From: DASZXJ01 sp035545895
Lineage (GTDB): Bacteria; Planctomycetota; Phycisphaerae; Tepidisphaerales; Tepidisphaeraceae
Reading direction: 5' to 3'
Length of the DNA: 18,479 nucleotides
Assembly (NCBI GenBank): GCA_035545895.1
Contig: DASZXJ010000148.1
Coordinates: 1-18,479 of the forward strand
The notes beneath the pieces are model-generated. The model did no database searches, was not told where the DNA came from, and worked only from the letters and a program-made list of their open reading frames with translations. The translations under genes were made by a program, and so were the position numbers. Each line of letters starts with the position of its first letter. The first letter of the stretch is position 1. Positions 1-7,505 of the stretch are shown in pieces.

Positions 1-34
1 GATGTGGCACGGCCTTTCCAGGCCGTGCCACATC
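1..34. repeat. Perfect inverted repeat (15-bp stem, 4-base loop)
   Basis: Bases 1-15 are the exact reverse complement of 20-34, with loop TTCC at 16-19. The stem is GC-rich in its inner half. No T-tract follows on either strand within the visible sequence, so it is not a textbook intrinsic terminator. It could be a dispersed REP-like palindrome or a terminator of a gene to the left. The structure is certain; the role is unknown. Confidence 0.6.
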
Positions 35-109
35 AAACTGCACCAGTACCTGATAATCGCGCCTCTTACGTCTTGCATCCGGCGGGCAATCCCTGCAGGA
101 TAAGGTTCA

Positions 110-637
110 ATGCTCCCGCTCTTACAGCAAGGCACGGATCAATTTGCTCCTTGGCAAGCATGGACGTTTGTCGGCTTGGGGATCATGGGGGCGATCTATG
201 TATGGGTTTTGCGGCCCCTGGCGCGGCGACGCGATCCACTGGTCAAAAACACCCCGTCTTTTGCCAGTCTTTCTCGACAGCGCGACGTGGAAAAGCAGAT
301 GCAGAACCTGCTGGTCGAACTGTCTGAAATGAGCCGTCAAATCAGCGCCCAACTGGATACTCGCGCCTCCAAACTTGAAATCCTGATCCAGCAGGCCGAT
401 CAACGAATTGCAGTATTGAAGAATTCCGCGGGTTTTGCGCCTCAAAGGCCGGAGTCTTCTGCTCCAATCGTTGAAACCGAACCGCCTCGCGCGGAAGTTG
501 AGGAAATGCCTGATCCCCGCCATTCGGAGGTTTACTCACTGGCGGACTCTGGCCGCGATGCCCAGCAGATTGCCTCGGAACTGAACCGCCCGCGCGGCGA
601 AGTTGAATTGATCCTTGCCCTTCGCGGCAAAAGATGA
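110..637 (+). CDS. Membrane-anchored coiled-coil protein with C-terminal HTH-like segment
   Basis: A 175-residue protein with a single N-terminal membrane segment at about residues 17-36, followed by a basic stop-transfer stretch (RRRD). A charged heptad-like coiled coil runs from about 54 to 104, and a Pro/Glu-rich linker from about 110 to 137. The C-terminal 35 residues (VYSLADSGRDAQQIASEL, then a second helix) have the spacing of a sigma-region-4 or DUF6115-like helix-turn-helix. The ATG at 110 is preceded by a purine-rich CAGGATAAGG. The hybrid histidine kinase begins only 12 bases after the stop, so the two may be co-transcribed. Small proteins of this layout occur widely, but I cannot name a function. 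Confidence 0.75.
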   Translation: MLPLLQQGTDQFAPWQAWTFVGLGIMGAIYVWVLRPLARRRDPLVKNTPSFASLSRQRDVEKQMQNLLVELSEMSRQISAQLDTRASKLEILIQQADQRIAVLKNSAGFAPQRPESSAPIVETEPPRAEVEEMPDPRHSEVYSLADSGRDAQQIASELNRPRGEVELILALRGKR

Positions 638-649
638 AGTCTACTTGCA

Positions 650-3586
650 TTGTGGATTACGTTGGTAGTGGGTCCGTTGTCGGTTAAACTGAAATACGTG
701 GAACGGATTCCGCCCCAATATCCTGCACCCAACTTTCGGATGCTGTTCGAATCAGCCCCGGGATTGTTCCTGGTTTTGCTGCCGGAACCCACGTTCACGA
801 TTGTCGCGGTCAGCGATGCGTACGTCGCCGCGACGATGACCAAGCGGGATGAAATCCTTCGCCGCGGATTGTTCGATGTATTTCCTGACAATCCCGACGA
901 TCCCAAGGCCACTGGCACGAGCAATCTTCGAAATTCGCTGATGCGTGTATTGCGCGAGCGGGTCCCCGACACGATGGCGGTCCAGAAGTACGACATCCAG
1001 AGATCGGCAGCCGATGGCGGGGGATTTGAAGAGCGCTTCTGGAGCCCGACCAATTCTCCCGTGCTCGACGAGTCAGGCCGGCTCGTTTACATCATCCACC
1101 GCGTAGAAGATGTCACCGAATTCGTACGTTTGCGGCAACTGGGTAACGAACAGAGCAGGCTCAATGAGGAGCTTCGGTCGCATGCAGGCAAGATTGAAGC
1201 GGAGATCTATCGGCGAGCACACGAAATTCAGCAGACCAACGCCCGTCTTGAAAAAGTCAACGAGCAACTGGAACGCAAGGAGCGCGAGATTCAATCGTTG
1301 TATCAGCGGCTTCAAAAGCTCGATCAGCTTAAAACCGATTTCTTCGCCAACATCAGCCACGAGCTGCGCACGCCGCTGACATTGATTCTCGGCCCGGCGC
1401 GAAAGTTGATGGATTCGGCGCAATTCAACGAATCCGAACGGCTGAGCCTCCAGGTGATTGAGCGCAACGCCCGCATGCTGCTTGGCCATGTCAACGATCT
1501 GATGGATCTGTCGAAGCTGGAAGCCGGGGAAATGAGCGCGAACTACCGCGCGACCGACCTGGCAAGACTGACGCGATTTGTGGCCTCCCACTTTGATATC
1601 CTGGCAGAGGAAAAGCATGTTCGATTTTCAGTTCATGTGCCAGAGACACTTCCGGCTCAGGCTGATCCGGAAAAAATTCAGAGAATCCTGCTCAATCTGC
1701 TATCCAATGCTTTCAAGTTTACGCCGGTATCAGGCGCGGTTGATTTGTCGCTGATCAAGAAGGACGGACACGCAATCTTTTCAATCGGAGACAGCGGCCC
1801 GGGAATTCCGAAACACGTGCGTGAGGAGGTATTCGAGCGCTATCGCCAGGTTGACAAGGAATCGAACAGTGCTCACCCGGGAACAGGTTTGGGACTGGCA
1901 ATCGTCAAACAGTTTGCAGTGCTGCACGGAGGGACAGTCAGCATTGATGATGCTCCCGAAGGCGGGGCTCGGTTTACGCTATCCGTGCCTCTGCAAGCCC
2001 CCGCGGGGACAGTGATTCGTGCTGAATCAATTGAAGAAGAGGAAGGCGCCGTTCGACAGACTGCTACCGAATTGCAGGCGAGGAGGCAGATTGTCTCGTT
2101 GCCGACAACAGACGGTGTTGGAGAAGGTCCGACGGTGCTTGTAGTGGAAGACAATCCTGAAATGAATGATTTCATTGTCGAGGCGTTGTCGGGAAAATTT
2201 CGTGTCATCACTGCATTTGATGGGCAGGATGGATTGGACAAGGCAGTACAGATTCTACCCGATCTGATTGTCACCGATCTGATGATGCCTCGAAAGACAG
2301 GCGAAGAAATGGTGCAGGAACTTCGAAAGACGCCGGAAGTAGCGGACATTCCCGTTTTGGTGCTGACCGCCAAAGCGAATGATCGCCTGCGGATCAGCAT
2401 GTTTCGCGACGGCGTGCAGGCATTTCTCGCCAAGCCATTTTTGTCCGAAGAACTGGTTGCCAAGGCAAACGATCTTGTCGCGCGTCGCCGGTATATGCGA
2501 GAACAGGTTCGCCGGCACCAGGACCGGTTTCGCGCGATTTTCGAATCATCGATCGATGGCATCATCACGATGAATGATGAAGGACGAATCACATCGATCA
2601 ATCCCGCCGCCGGACAAATGTTTGGATATACAGCCGAAGAGGCAATTGGCCAATCAATTCTGATGCTTATTCCCCCAGAGCGACACGGCGAAGAAGGCAA
2701 TATTCTTGCCCGGTTTCGCCGCGGCGAGCGCATCGACCATTTCGAGACGGTTCGAATCAACAAAAAAGGGGAATACATCCAAGTGTCGTTGACCGTTTCT
2801 CCAATGCTTGATGCGACCGGGAAAGTCATCGGTGCGTCCAAGATTGTTCGAGACATTACCGAGCAGAAAAGATCACAGGCTTCGCTGGCGAGACACGCCG
2901 AGGAACTGGCCAGGTCCAACGTTGAACTGGAACGATTTGCCTATGTGGCATCGCATGACCTCCAGGAGCCGCTCCGCACGGTCCATAGCTTTGCGCAACT
3001 TCTTGAACGGCGAATGGGGAAGAATTTGTCCAGGGAGACTGAAGAATGTCTCCGATTCATTACTGGCGGCGTGAAGCGCATGCAGACCTTGATCAACGAT
3101 TTGCTCGTTTATTCGCGAGTAAGTTCTCGGGGATCAGCATTTCGCGAGATGGATTGCAGCGAGGTGCTGGCAAAGGTGTTGGAAAATCTGCGGGCATTGA
3201 TTACCGCGCAGAATGCAGCCATCACCGTCGATCCACTTCCGACTGTGAACGGCGATGCAACTCAGCTCGGCCAGCTCTTTCAGAACCTTTTGGCGAACTC
3301 GTTGAAATTCGTCAGGGAAATTCCGCCTCAAATCCGCGTCAGCGCGGCACGGGGTGAAAATGAATGGATATTCACCGTGGCCGACAACGGCATTGGGATC
3401 GATTCGCGATATTTTGACCGCATATTCGCGATCTTCCAGCGCCTGCATACCATCGAAGAATACGGGGGCACGGGGATCGGACTGGCGGTATGCAAAAAGA
3501 TCGTCGAACGACATGGCGGACGAATCTGGGTTGAATCAGTGTCGGGAGAAGGCTCCAAATTTCATTTCTCGCTACCCAAAAAGTAG
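650..3586 (+). CDS. Hybrid sensor histidine kinase (PAS-HisKA-HATPase-REC-PAS-HisKA-HATPase)
   Basis: About 978 residues with two complete kinase cores. Order: PAS-like domain (about 28-155); coiled coil (about 160-228); HisKA with phospho-acceptor His237 in NISHELRTP; ATPase with N-box Asn349/Asn353, DSGPGIP at 381 and GTGLGLA at 411; receiver (about 494-610) with acidic pair Glu500/Asp501, phospho-acceptor Asp543, Thr573 and Lys595; a second PAS (about 624-738); a second HisKA with His769 in ASHDLQEPLR, the phytochrome/Cph1-type signature; and a second ATPase ending in GGTGIGLAVCKK. No membrane segment is seen, so it is probably cytosolic. The TTG at 650 has no clear ribosome-binding site. 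Start codons at 668 or 698 are possible, but the PAS begins near residue 28, so the true start cannot be far downstream. The Rcp1-type regulator at 3718 is the obvious partner of the C-terminal kinase core. The signal is unknown. Confidence 0.93.
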   Translation: MWITLVVGPLSVKLKYVERIPPQYPAPNFRMLFESAPGLFLVLLPEPTFTIVAVSDAYVAATMTKRDEILRRGLFDVFPDNPDDPKATGTSNLRNSLMRVLRERVPDTMAVQKYDIQRSAADGGGFEERFWSPTNSPVLDESGRLVYIIHRVEDVTEFVRLRQLGNEQSRLNEELRSHAGKIEAEIYRRAHEIQQTNARLEKVNEQLERKEREIQSLYQRLQKLDQLKTDFFANISHELRTPLTLILGPARKLMDSAQFNESERLSLQVIERNARMLLGHVNDLMDLSKLEAGEMSANYRATDLARLTRFVASHFDILAEEKHVRFSVHVPETLPAQADPEKIQRILLNLLSNAFKFTPVSGAVDLSLIKKDGHAIFSIGDSGPGIPKHVREEVFERYRQVDKESNSAHPGTGLGLAIVKQFAVLHGGTVSIDDAPEGGARFTLSVPLQAPAGTVIRAESIEEEEGAVRQTATELQARRQIVSLPTTDGVGEGPTVLVVEDNPEMNDFIVEALSGKFRVITAFDGQDGLDKAVQILPDLIVTDLMMPRKTGEEMVQELRKTPEVADIPVLVLTAKANDRLRISMFRDGVQAFLAKPFLSEELVAKANDLVARRRYMREQVRRHQDRFRAIFESSIDGIITMNDEGRITSINPAAGQMFGYTAEEAIGQSILMLIPPERHGEEGNILARFRRGERIDHFETVRINKKGEYIQVSLTVSPMLDATGKVIGASKIVRDITEQKRSQASLARHAEELARSNVELERFAYVASHDLQEPLRTVHSFAQLLERRMGKNLSRETEECLRFITGGVKRMQTLINDLLVYSRVSSRGSAFREMDCSEVLAKVLENLRALITAQNAAITVDPLPTVNGDATQLGQLFQNLLANSLKFVREIPPQIRVSAARGENEWIFTVADNGIGIDSRYFDRIFAIFQRLHTIEEYGGTGIGLAVCKKIVERHGGRIWVESVSGEGSKFHFSLPKK

Positions 3587-3717
3587 AGTGTCCATTGGAT
3601 GGAACTTGCGACATTGAAATAAAAGTTGCATCGTGCGTTTTGTACCGCCGTCGAAAGTGCAAAGTGCATAGAATCGATATACAGCCATTGCGATACAGTT
3701 TGAATCAGAGGTAAGCC

Positions 3718-4155
3718 ATGGTCGCCACCGACGTCCTTGAGATTTTGATGGTTGAAGACAACCCTGCGGACATTCGACTGGCGCGGGAAGCGTTCCAGGA
3801 AGGTCGGCATCTGAAAAACCTGCACGTCGTCCAGGACGGCACGGATGCAATCGATTTTCTTCGCCGCCGGGGCAAATTTGCAAATGCCGTCAAACCCGAC
3901 CTGATTTTTCTCGATCTCAATCTCCCTCGCATGGATGGCAGACAGGTCCTGGCGGAAATCAAAAGCGATCCAAACCTCCGCCGAATTCCCGTGGTGGTGC
4001 TGACTACCTCCAGTGCGGAACGCGACATTCTCCGCAGCTACGACCTCCACGCCAATTGCTACATTGTCAAACCGGTTGATCTGGACGATTTCATCAGCAC
4101 GATTCTGAAGCTCGAGGATTTCTGGCTGACATCGGTCACTTTGCCGCCTCAATGA
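3718..4155 (+). CDS. Single-domain response regulator, Rcp1 type
   Basis: A 145-residue stand-alone receiver with no output domain. Conserved positions are visible: acidic pocket Glu13/Asp14 in MVEDNPAD, phospho-acceptor Asp66 in FLDLNLP, Thr96 in VLTTSSAERD and Lys118 in IVKPVD. The DNPAD motif, the extra segment DAIDFLRRRG and the TTSSAERDI stretch are typical of Rcp1-like regulators that pair with phytochrome-type histidine kinases, which fits the C-terminal kinase core of the upstream gene. The ATG at 3718 has a good ribosome-binding site (AGAGGTAA). The 131-base gap from the kinase leaves room for its own promoter. Its stop overlaps the 3' end of the convergent TPR gene by 7 bases (4149-4155). 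Without an output domain it probably works by phosphotransfer or protein binding. Confidence 0.93.
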   Translation: MVATDVLEILMVEDNPADIRLAREAFQEGRHLKNLHVVQDGTDAIDFLRRRGKFANAVKPDLIFLDLNLPRMDGRQVLAEIKSDPNLRRIPVVVLTTSSAERDILRSYDLHANCYIVKPVDLDDFISTILKLEDFWLTSVTLPPQ

Positions 4156-6212
4156 TTGTTCGCCGAGCTTGCCTCCCGCAGCGCCTTTGCAACTTCATCG
4201 ATGACCGTCGCCCAATCCGAAGGCGCGGGCTGGCGAAAGAGCCTGGCTGTCGGATACCAGGGTGAATCGTTTCGATCCATCAGCCATCGCCAATCCGGCA
4301 CGTAAGCAAGCAAGACCCAGACTGGTTTGCCCATTGCGCCGGCCACATGAGCGACGGATGTATCCACCGTAATCACCAGATCCAGATTTTCGATGAATGC
4401 TGCCGTGTCCGCAAAGTTTTGTGCGTCTGCCATTAAATCCGTCATTTCGATTGGCGGCTCTTCGCTCCTAGGAATTTGCAGGCTGAAGAATTTGACGTTC
4501 GACAGCTTCCCCAGCGGCTCAAGTATTTGCGCCTGGATCGATCGATTGTGATCGTTGGCATGGGTTGGTCTGCCAGACCATGCCAAGCCGACTTTCAATC
4601 GACCATCCTCCTCGCCCATTTTTTCTTTCCACTCATTCACCAATTCCGGATCTGCGCGCAGATACGAACCTGCCGGTATGGACTGCACGGTCGTATCAAA
4701 TACGAGCGGCAGGCTCATCAGGGCATATTGCATATCATGGGGCGGTAGAGGTTCATCCAAAGAGACGACTTCCACGTGTTGTAATGACTTGAGCAAAGGA
4801 AGGGTTGGCGGATGGCTCGCGAGCAGCACGCGACCACCTTGCCGGGCGACCAGCGGCGCAAAGCGCGCGAATTGCAGACAGTCTCCAAACCCCTGTTCCG
4901 CCCAAAGCAGGACTGTCTTGCCGTTCAGGTTCGTGCCGTCCCACTTGGGCTGGGCAAATTGAGGCGGGGCATTGTCGTGTTCCTTGACCTGCCATCTCCA
5001 TTCACATTCCGGCCAGCCGTGTCGATAGTCGCCGTTGAGCAGGAGCGCCATCCCCAGGTTGTAGTGAATCAATGGCGAACCAGGTTTGAGCGCAGCAGCC
5101 TGTCGATAAGCTGCGATGCCGTCATTCAATCGTCCCGAATGAATCAGCGCCGTCGCCAGGTCGGAATAGGCGTCGGCATGGTTGGGCATCGCTGCAATCG
5201 CCCGTCTACACGCTTCAACGGCCTGTTCAGACCGGCCAAGTGATTGCAGAATCCTGCCCAGATTGGCATGTGCATCCGCATAGTCGGACTGGAGCGCGAC
5301 CGCATTTCGATAAGCCGTGATGGCCTGTTCGTGGTCGCCTTTCCCGCGCAGTGCATTGCCCATATTGTTATATGCCTGCGGCAGTTCTGGTTTGATCGAA
5401 AGCGCTGCCTGGCAGACGGCGATTGCCTCGTCGAATTGCTTGTTTTCCTGAAGAATCGCGCTGAGATTCAGATAGACCGGTATGAAATCTCTCCTTAATG
5501 ACAGAGCCCGCTGGCAAACCTGAATCGCATCGCCAAGCAGGCCTTTTTTCGCCAAAGACTGCGAGAAATTATTCCACAAATCCGGCGCATCGGGGCGAAG
5601 TTCGACGGACCGGCGGTGAGCCGCGATGGCATCGTCAACCTGGCCCAGATCGAGCAATGCATTGCCGAGATTGCTCCATGCATCGGGGAAATCGGATCGA
5701 ATGGCCAAGGCCTTTCGATATGATTCGACTGCTGCGGCGGTTTGCCCCATCTTGCCGAGTGCATTTCCCAGGTTGCTGTGCGCTTCGTGGAAATCGTTGC
5801 GAATTCGCAGCGCCTCGCGATAGGCCATTGCCGCCTGTTCATATTGCTGCTTTTCCTGAAGCGCATTTCCCAGGTTGTTGTAACACTCCGGCAGATTGGG
5901 ATTGAGGTTGATCGACTGTTGATAGGCTCCGATGGCGTCATCAAGCCGGCCCATTGCCGCCAGCACCTGTCCCAGGTTGCTGAAATATCGACCGTCGCGG
6001 GGATTTTCCGCGATTGCGCGATTGATGAAATCAACCGCCATGTCCAATTTGCCGAGTTGAAGACCCATCACTCCCATCAGGTGCAAGACCTCGGGGTTTT
6101 TGGGCTGTGCCTGAAGGATTTGAAGATACACCTGCTCGGCTTCCTTGAACCGGCCCGCGCGGTGGTGTTCAAGTCCAATTTCAATCGCCTGCTGAAGCGT
6201 CATCGTGCTCAT
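4149..6212 (-). CDS. TPR-repeat protein with C-terminal GT9-like glycosyltransferase domain
   Basis: 687 residues in two halves. Residues about 7-380 form 11 tetratricopeptide repeats. The NLG-type motif recurs at 34-residue spacing at residues 46, 80, 114, 148, 182, 216, 250, 284, 318, 352 and 386, with no insertions. Residues about 395-680 form a Rossmann-like domain resembling heptosyltransferase-type (GT9) domains found at the C-terminus of bacterial TPR proteins. Landmarks are LLWAEQGFGDCLQFARF, VGLAWSGRPTHANDHNRS and the probable sugar-nucleotide-binding stretch DLVITVDTSVAHVAGAMG, then WRWLMDR. There is no signal peptide. The ATG at 6212 is followed by another ATG three codons in; neither has a strong ribosome-binding site. 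It probably transfers a sugar to a protein or surface glycan. Substrate and acceptor are not visible. Confidence 0.9.
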   Translation of the reverse strand: MSTMTLQQAIEIGLEHHRAGRFKEAEQVYLQILQAQPKNPEVLHLMGVMGLQLGKLDMAVDFINRAIAENPRDGRYFSNLGQVLAAMGRLDDAIGAYQQSINLNPNLPECYNNLGNALQEKQQYEQAAMAYREALRIRNDFHEAHSNLGNALGKMGQTAAAVESYRKALAIRSDFPDAWSNLGNALLDLGQVDDAIAAHRRSVELRPDAPDLWNNFSQSLAKKGLLGDAIQVCQRALSLRRDFIPVYLNLSAILQENKQFDEAIAVCQAALSIKPELPQAYNNMGNALRGKGDHEQAITAYRNAVALQSDYADAHANLGRILQSLGRSEQAVEACRRAIAAMPNHADAYSDLATALIHSGRLNDGIAAYRQAAALKPGSPLIHYNLGMALLLNGDYRHGWPECEWRWQVKEHDNAPPQFAQPKWDGTNLNGKTVLLWAEQGFGDCLQFARFAPLVARQGGRVLLASHPPTLPLLKSLQHVEVVSLDEPLPPHDMQYALMSLPLVFDTTVQSIPAGSYLRADPELVNEWKEKMGEEDGRLKVGLAWSGRPTHANDHNRSIQAQILEPLGKLSNVKFFSLQIPRSEEPPIEMTDLMADAQNFADTAAFIENLDLVITVDTSVAHVAGAMGKPVWVLLAYVPDWRWLMDRNDSPWYPTARLFRQPAPSDWATVIDEVAKALREASSANNH

Positions 6213-6314
6213 GGCTTTAATGTAGCACGGGAATTTGCGAATTGGGATTTCCTTGTCGACGAATTATTTCACCGGGACATTTACAACCAAGCACAACCAG
6301 GTGGAGTTTTTATT

Positions 6315-6340
6315 CCCTCGCCCCGTACGCAGGGCGAGGG
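6315..6340. repeat. GC-rich hairpin downstream of rsgA
   Basis: CCCTCGCCC at 6315-6323 pairs exactly with GGGCGAGGG at 6332-6340 around an 8-base loop. It sits in the 182-base gap between the TPR gene start and the rsgA stop. On the minus strand it follows rsgA and could act as its terminator, but no T-run follows the stem. A dispersed palindromic repeat is equally possible. The rest of the gap shows nothing clear. Confidence 0.45.
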
Positions 6341-6394
6341 AGAAAGTTTCTGTTAAATGCAGCAGCGCAAGAATTTCATCGACCAAACGACTTT

Positions 6395-7429
6395 TCAAAG
6401 CGATGCTTCGATGCGCTCGTAACTCTCTCTTCGCCAGGGAGGTGCGGTATCGGCCTGCACGTCGGGGAAGAACTCAGGCAGATTTTCGCGGGTGACGTTC
6501 CAAAGCCCAAAAAGCTTGACGCCCGGCGTATCGATGACCCGGCCTCCAATGGCCAGCGTATATTCGCGCGCGGAAGTGGTGGTATGCCGTCCCTTGCCGG
6601 TATAGCCGCTGATTTCGCCGACCCGAAGGTCCAGGTCGGGTTGAATGGCGCGGATCAGGCTGCTCTTTCCCACGCCGCTGTGTCCCGCCAACACGGTGGT
6701 GCGGTCTTTTAAGGTTGCCGCGACCGCATCGATCCCCCGATTTTCAATCACCGAAGATTCAATCGTCGTAATGCCGAGCGATTGGTAGTAACGCAGCGTT
6801 TGAATCGCAGCGTCCTGCTCGTCTCCCGCCTCGGCCAGGTCGATTTTATTGAGGCAAAGGATCGGTACAAGTCCGCCGCCGTGCGCGGCAATGATCATTC
6901 GGTCGAGCAATCCCCATTTCACATCCGGCTCATGCACACTGGCGACAATTAACATTTGCTCGGCGTTGGCGACAATTGGGTGGGAGGTATTTTGTTTGAA
7001 ACTGTCAGCCCGGGTGAGCACGGTCGTGCGAGGCAGGATTTGTTCCAGCACGCCTTGCGGCTTGCCGGATTCATCGGTCATGCCGGTATCGCGGAATCGG
7101 ACGACATCGCCGACCACGATATCTCCGGCCATTACTTTGTTCAGCGTTTTTCGGACCACGCAAAGCCAAATTTTTCCTTCGAATTCGACATTGCAAAAGC
7201 GCGAATAAACCTGAATAACCCGGCCAATGGGAAGGCGCTGAAGATCAGCGGGGTCGGTCTGAATTTCGGCTCGCATTTGCGCGGTTCGCATCGTTTTGTT
7301 CTGCTGATGATGCTTGGCGCGGTCGGAAAATCGCTGCACGCGGTCCACAAGGTCCTCATCGAGGCCGCCGGATTTATAGCGGCTGGTCAGGTCCTTTTCG
7401 CGGGACGATTTTTTGGATCGGCCTTTCAT
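6395..7429 (-). CDS. rsgA: Ribosome small-subunit-dependent GTPase A, zinc-knuckle region missing
   Basis: 344 residues. This circularly permuted GTPase acts in late 30S subunit maturation. A basic N-terminal extension (1-60) precedes an OB-fold (about 65-135). The GTPase motifs run in permuted order: G4 NKID at 194-197, then a G5-like SSV near 225, the P-loop GHSGVGKS at 249-256, switch segment TGKGRHTTT at about 277-285 and G3 DTPG at 300-303. The family normally continues with a Cys/His zinc knuckle of about 30 residues (C-x7-C-x-H-x5-C). Here FPDVQ at 321-325 runs almost directly into SYERI at 336-340, and no Cys or His remains after residue 303. The other two frames of this stretch do not restore the motif, so this is not a simple frameshift. 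The ATG at 7429 has AGGA upstream. It is divergent from the cyclase gene. Confidence 0.93.
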   Translation of the reverse strand: MKGRSKKSSREKDLTSRYKSGGLDEDLVDRVQRFSDRAKHHQQNKTMRTAQMRAEIQTDPADLQRLPIGRVIQVYSRFCNVEFEGKIWLCVVRKTLNKVMAGDIVVGDVVRFRDTGMTDESGKPQGVLEQILPRTTVLTRADSFKQNTSHPIVANAEQMLIVASVHEPDVKWGLLDRMIIAAHGGGLVPILCLNKIDLAEAGDEQDAAIQTLRYYQSLGITTIESSVIENRGIDAVAATLKDRTTVLAGHSGVGKSSLIRAIQPDLDLRVGEISGYTGKGRHTTTSAREYTLAIGGRVIDTPGVKLFGLWNVTRENLPEFFPDVQADTAPPWRRESYERIEASL

Positions 7430-7505
7430 TCGGTATCCTGATGGTTGCCGGTATCATGTGCAATTACAAGTAAAAAGCCTCCGCAGCTTGCTGCTGGAGA
7501 CACAT

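Noticed and set aside
1873..2919. Long open frame on the minus strand (348 codons) inside the histidine kinase gene
   Set aside because: It lies wholly antisense to conserved kinase and receiver motifs, and its translation is Ser/Arg-rich with no recognisable domain. It is a shadow of the coding strand's codon bias.
6395..6480. Frameshift as the cause of the missing RsgA zinc knuckle
   Set aside because: Reading the other two frames gives no Cys/His spacing of the expected type, so a deletion or lineage variant is more likely than a single-base error.
7413..7505. Upstream extension of the cyclase reading frame
   Set aside because: It would overlap the start of the divergent rsgA gene. ATG 7506 has a ribosome-binding site and directly precedes the expected membrane segment.
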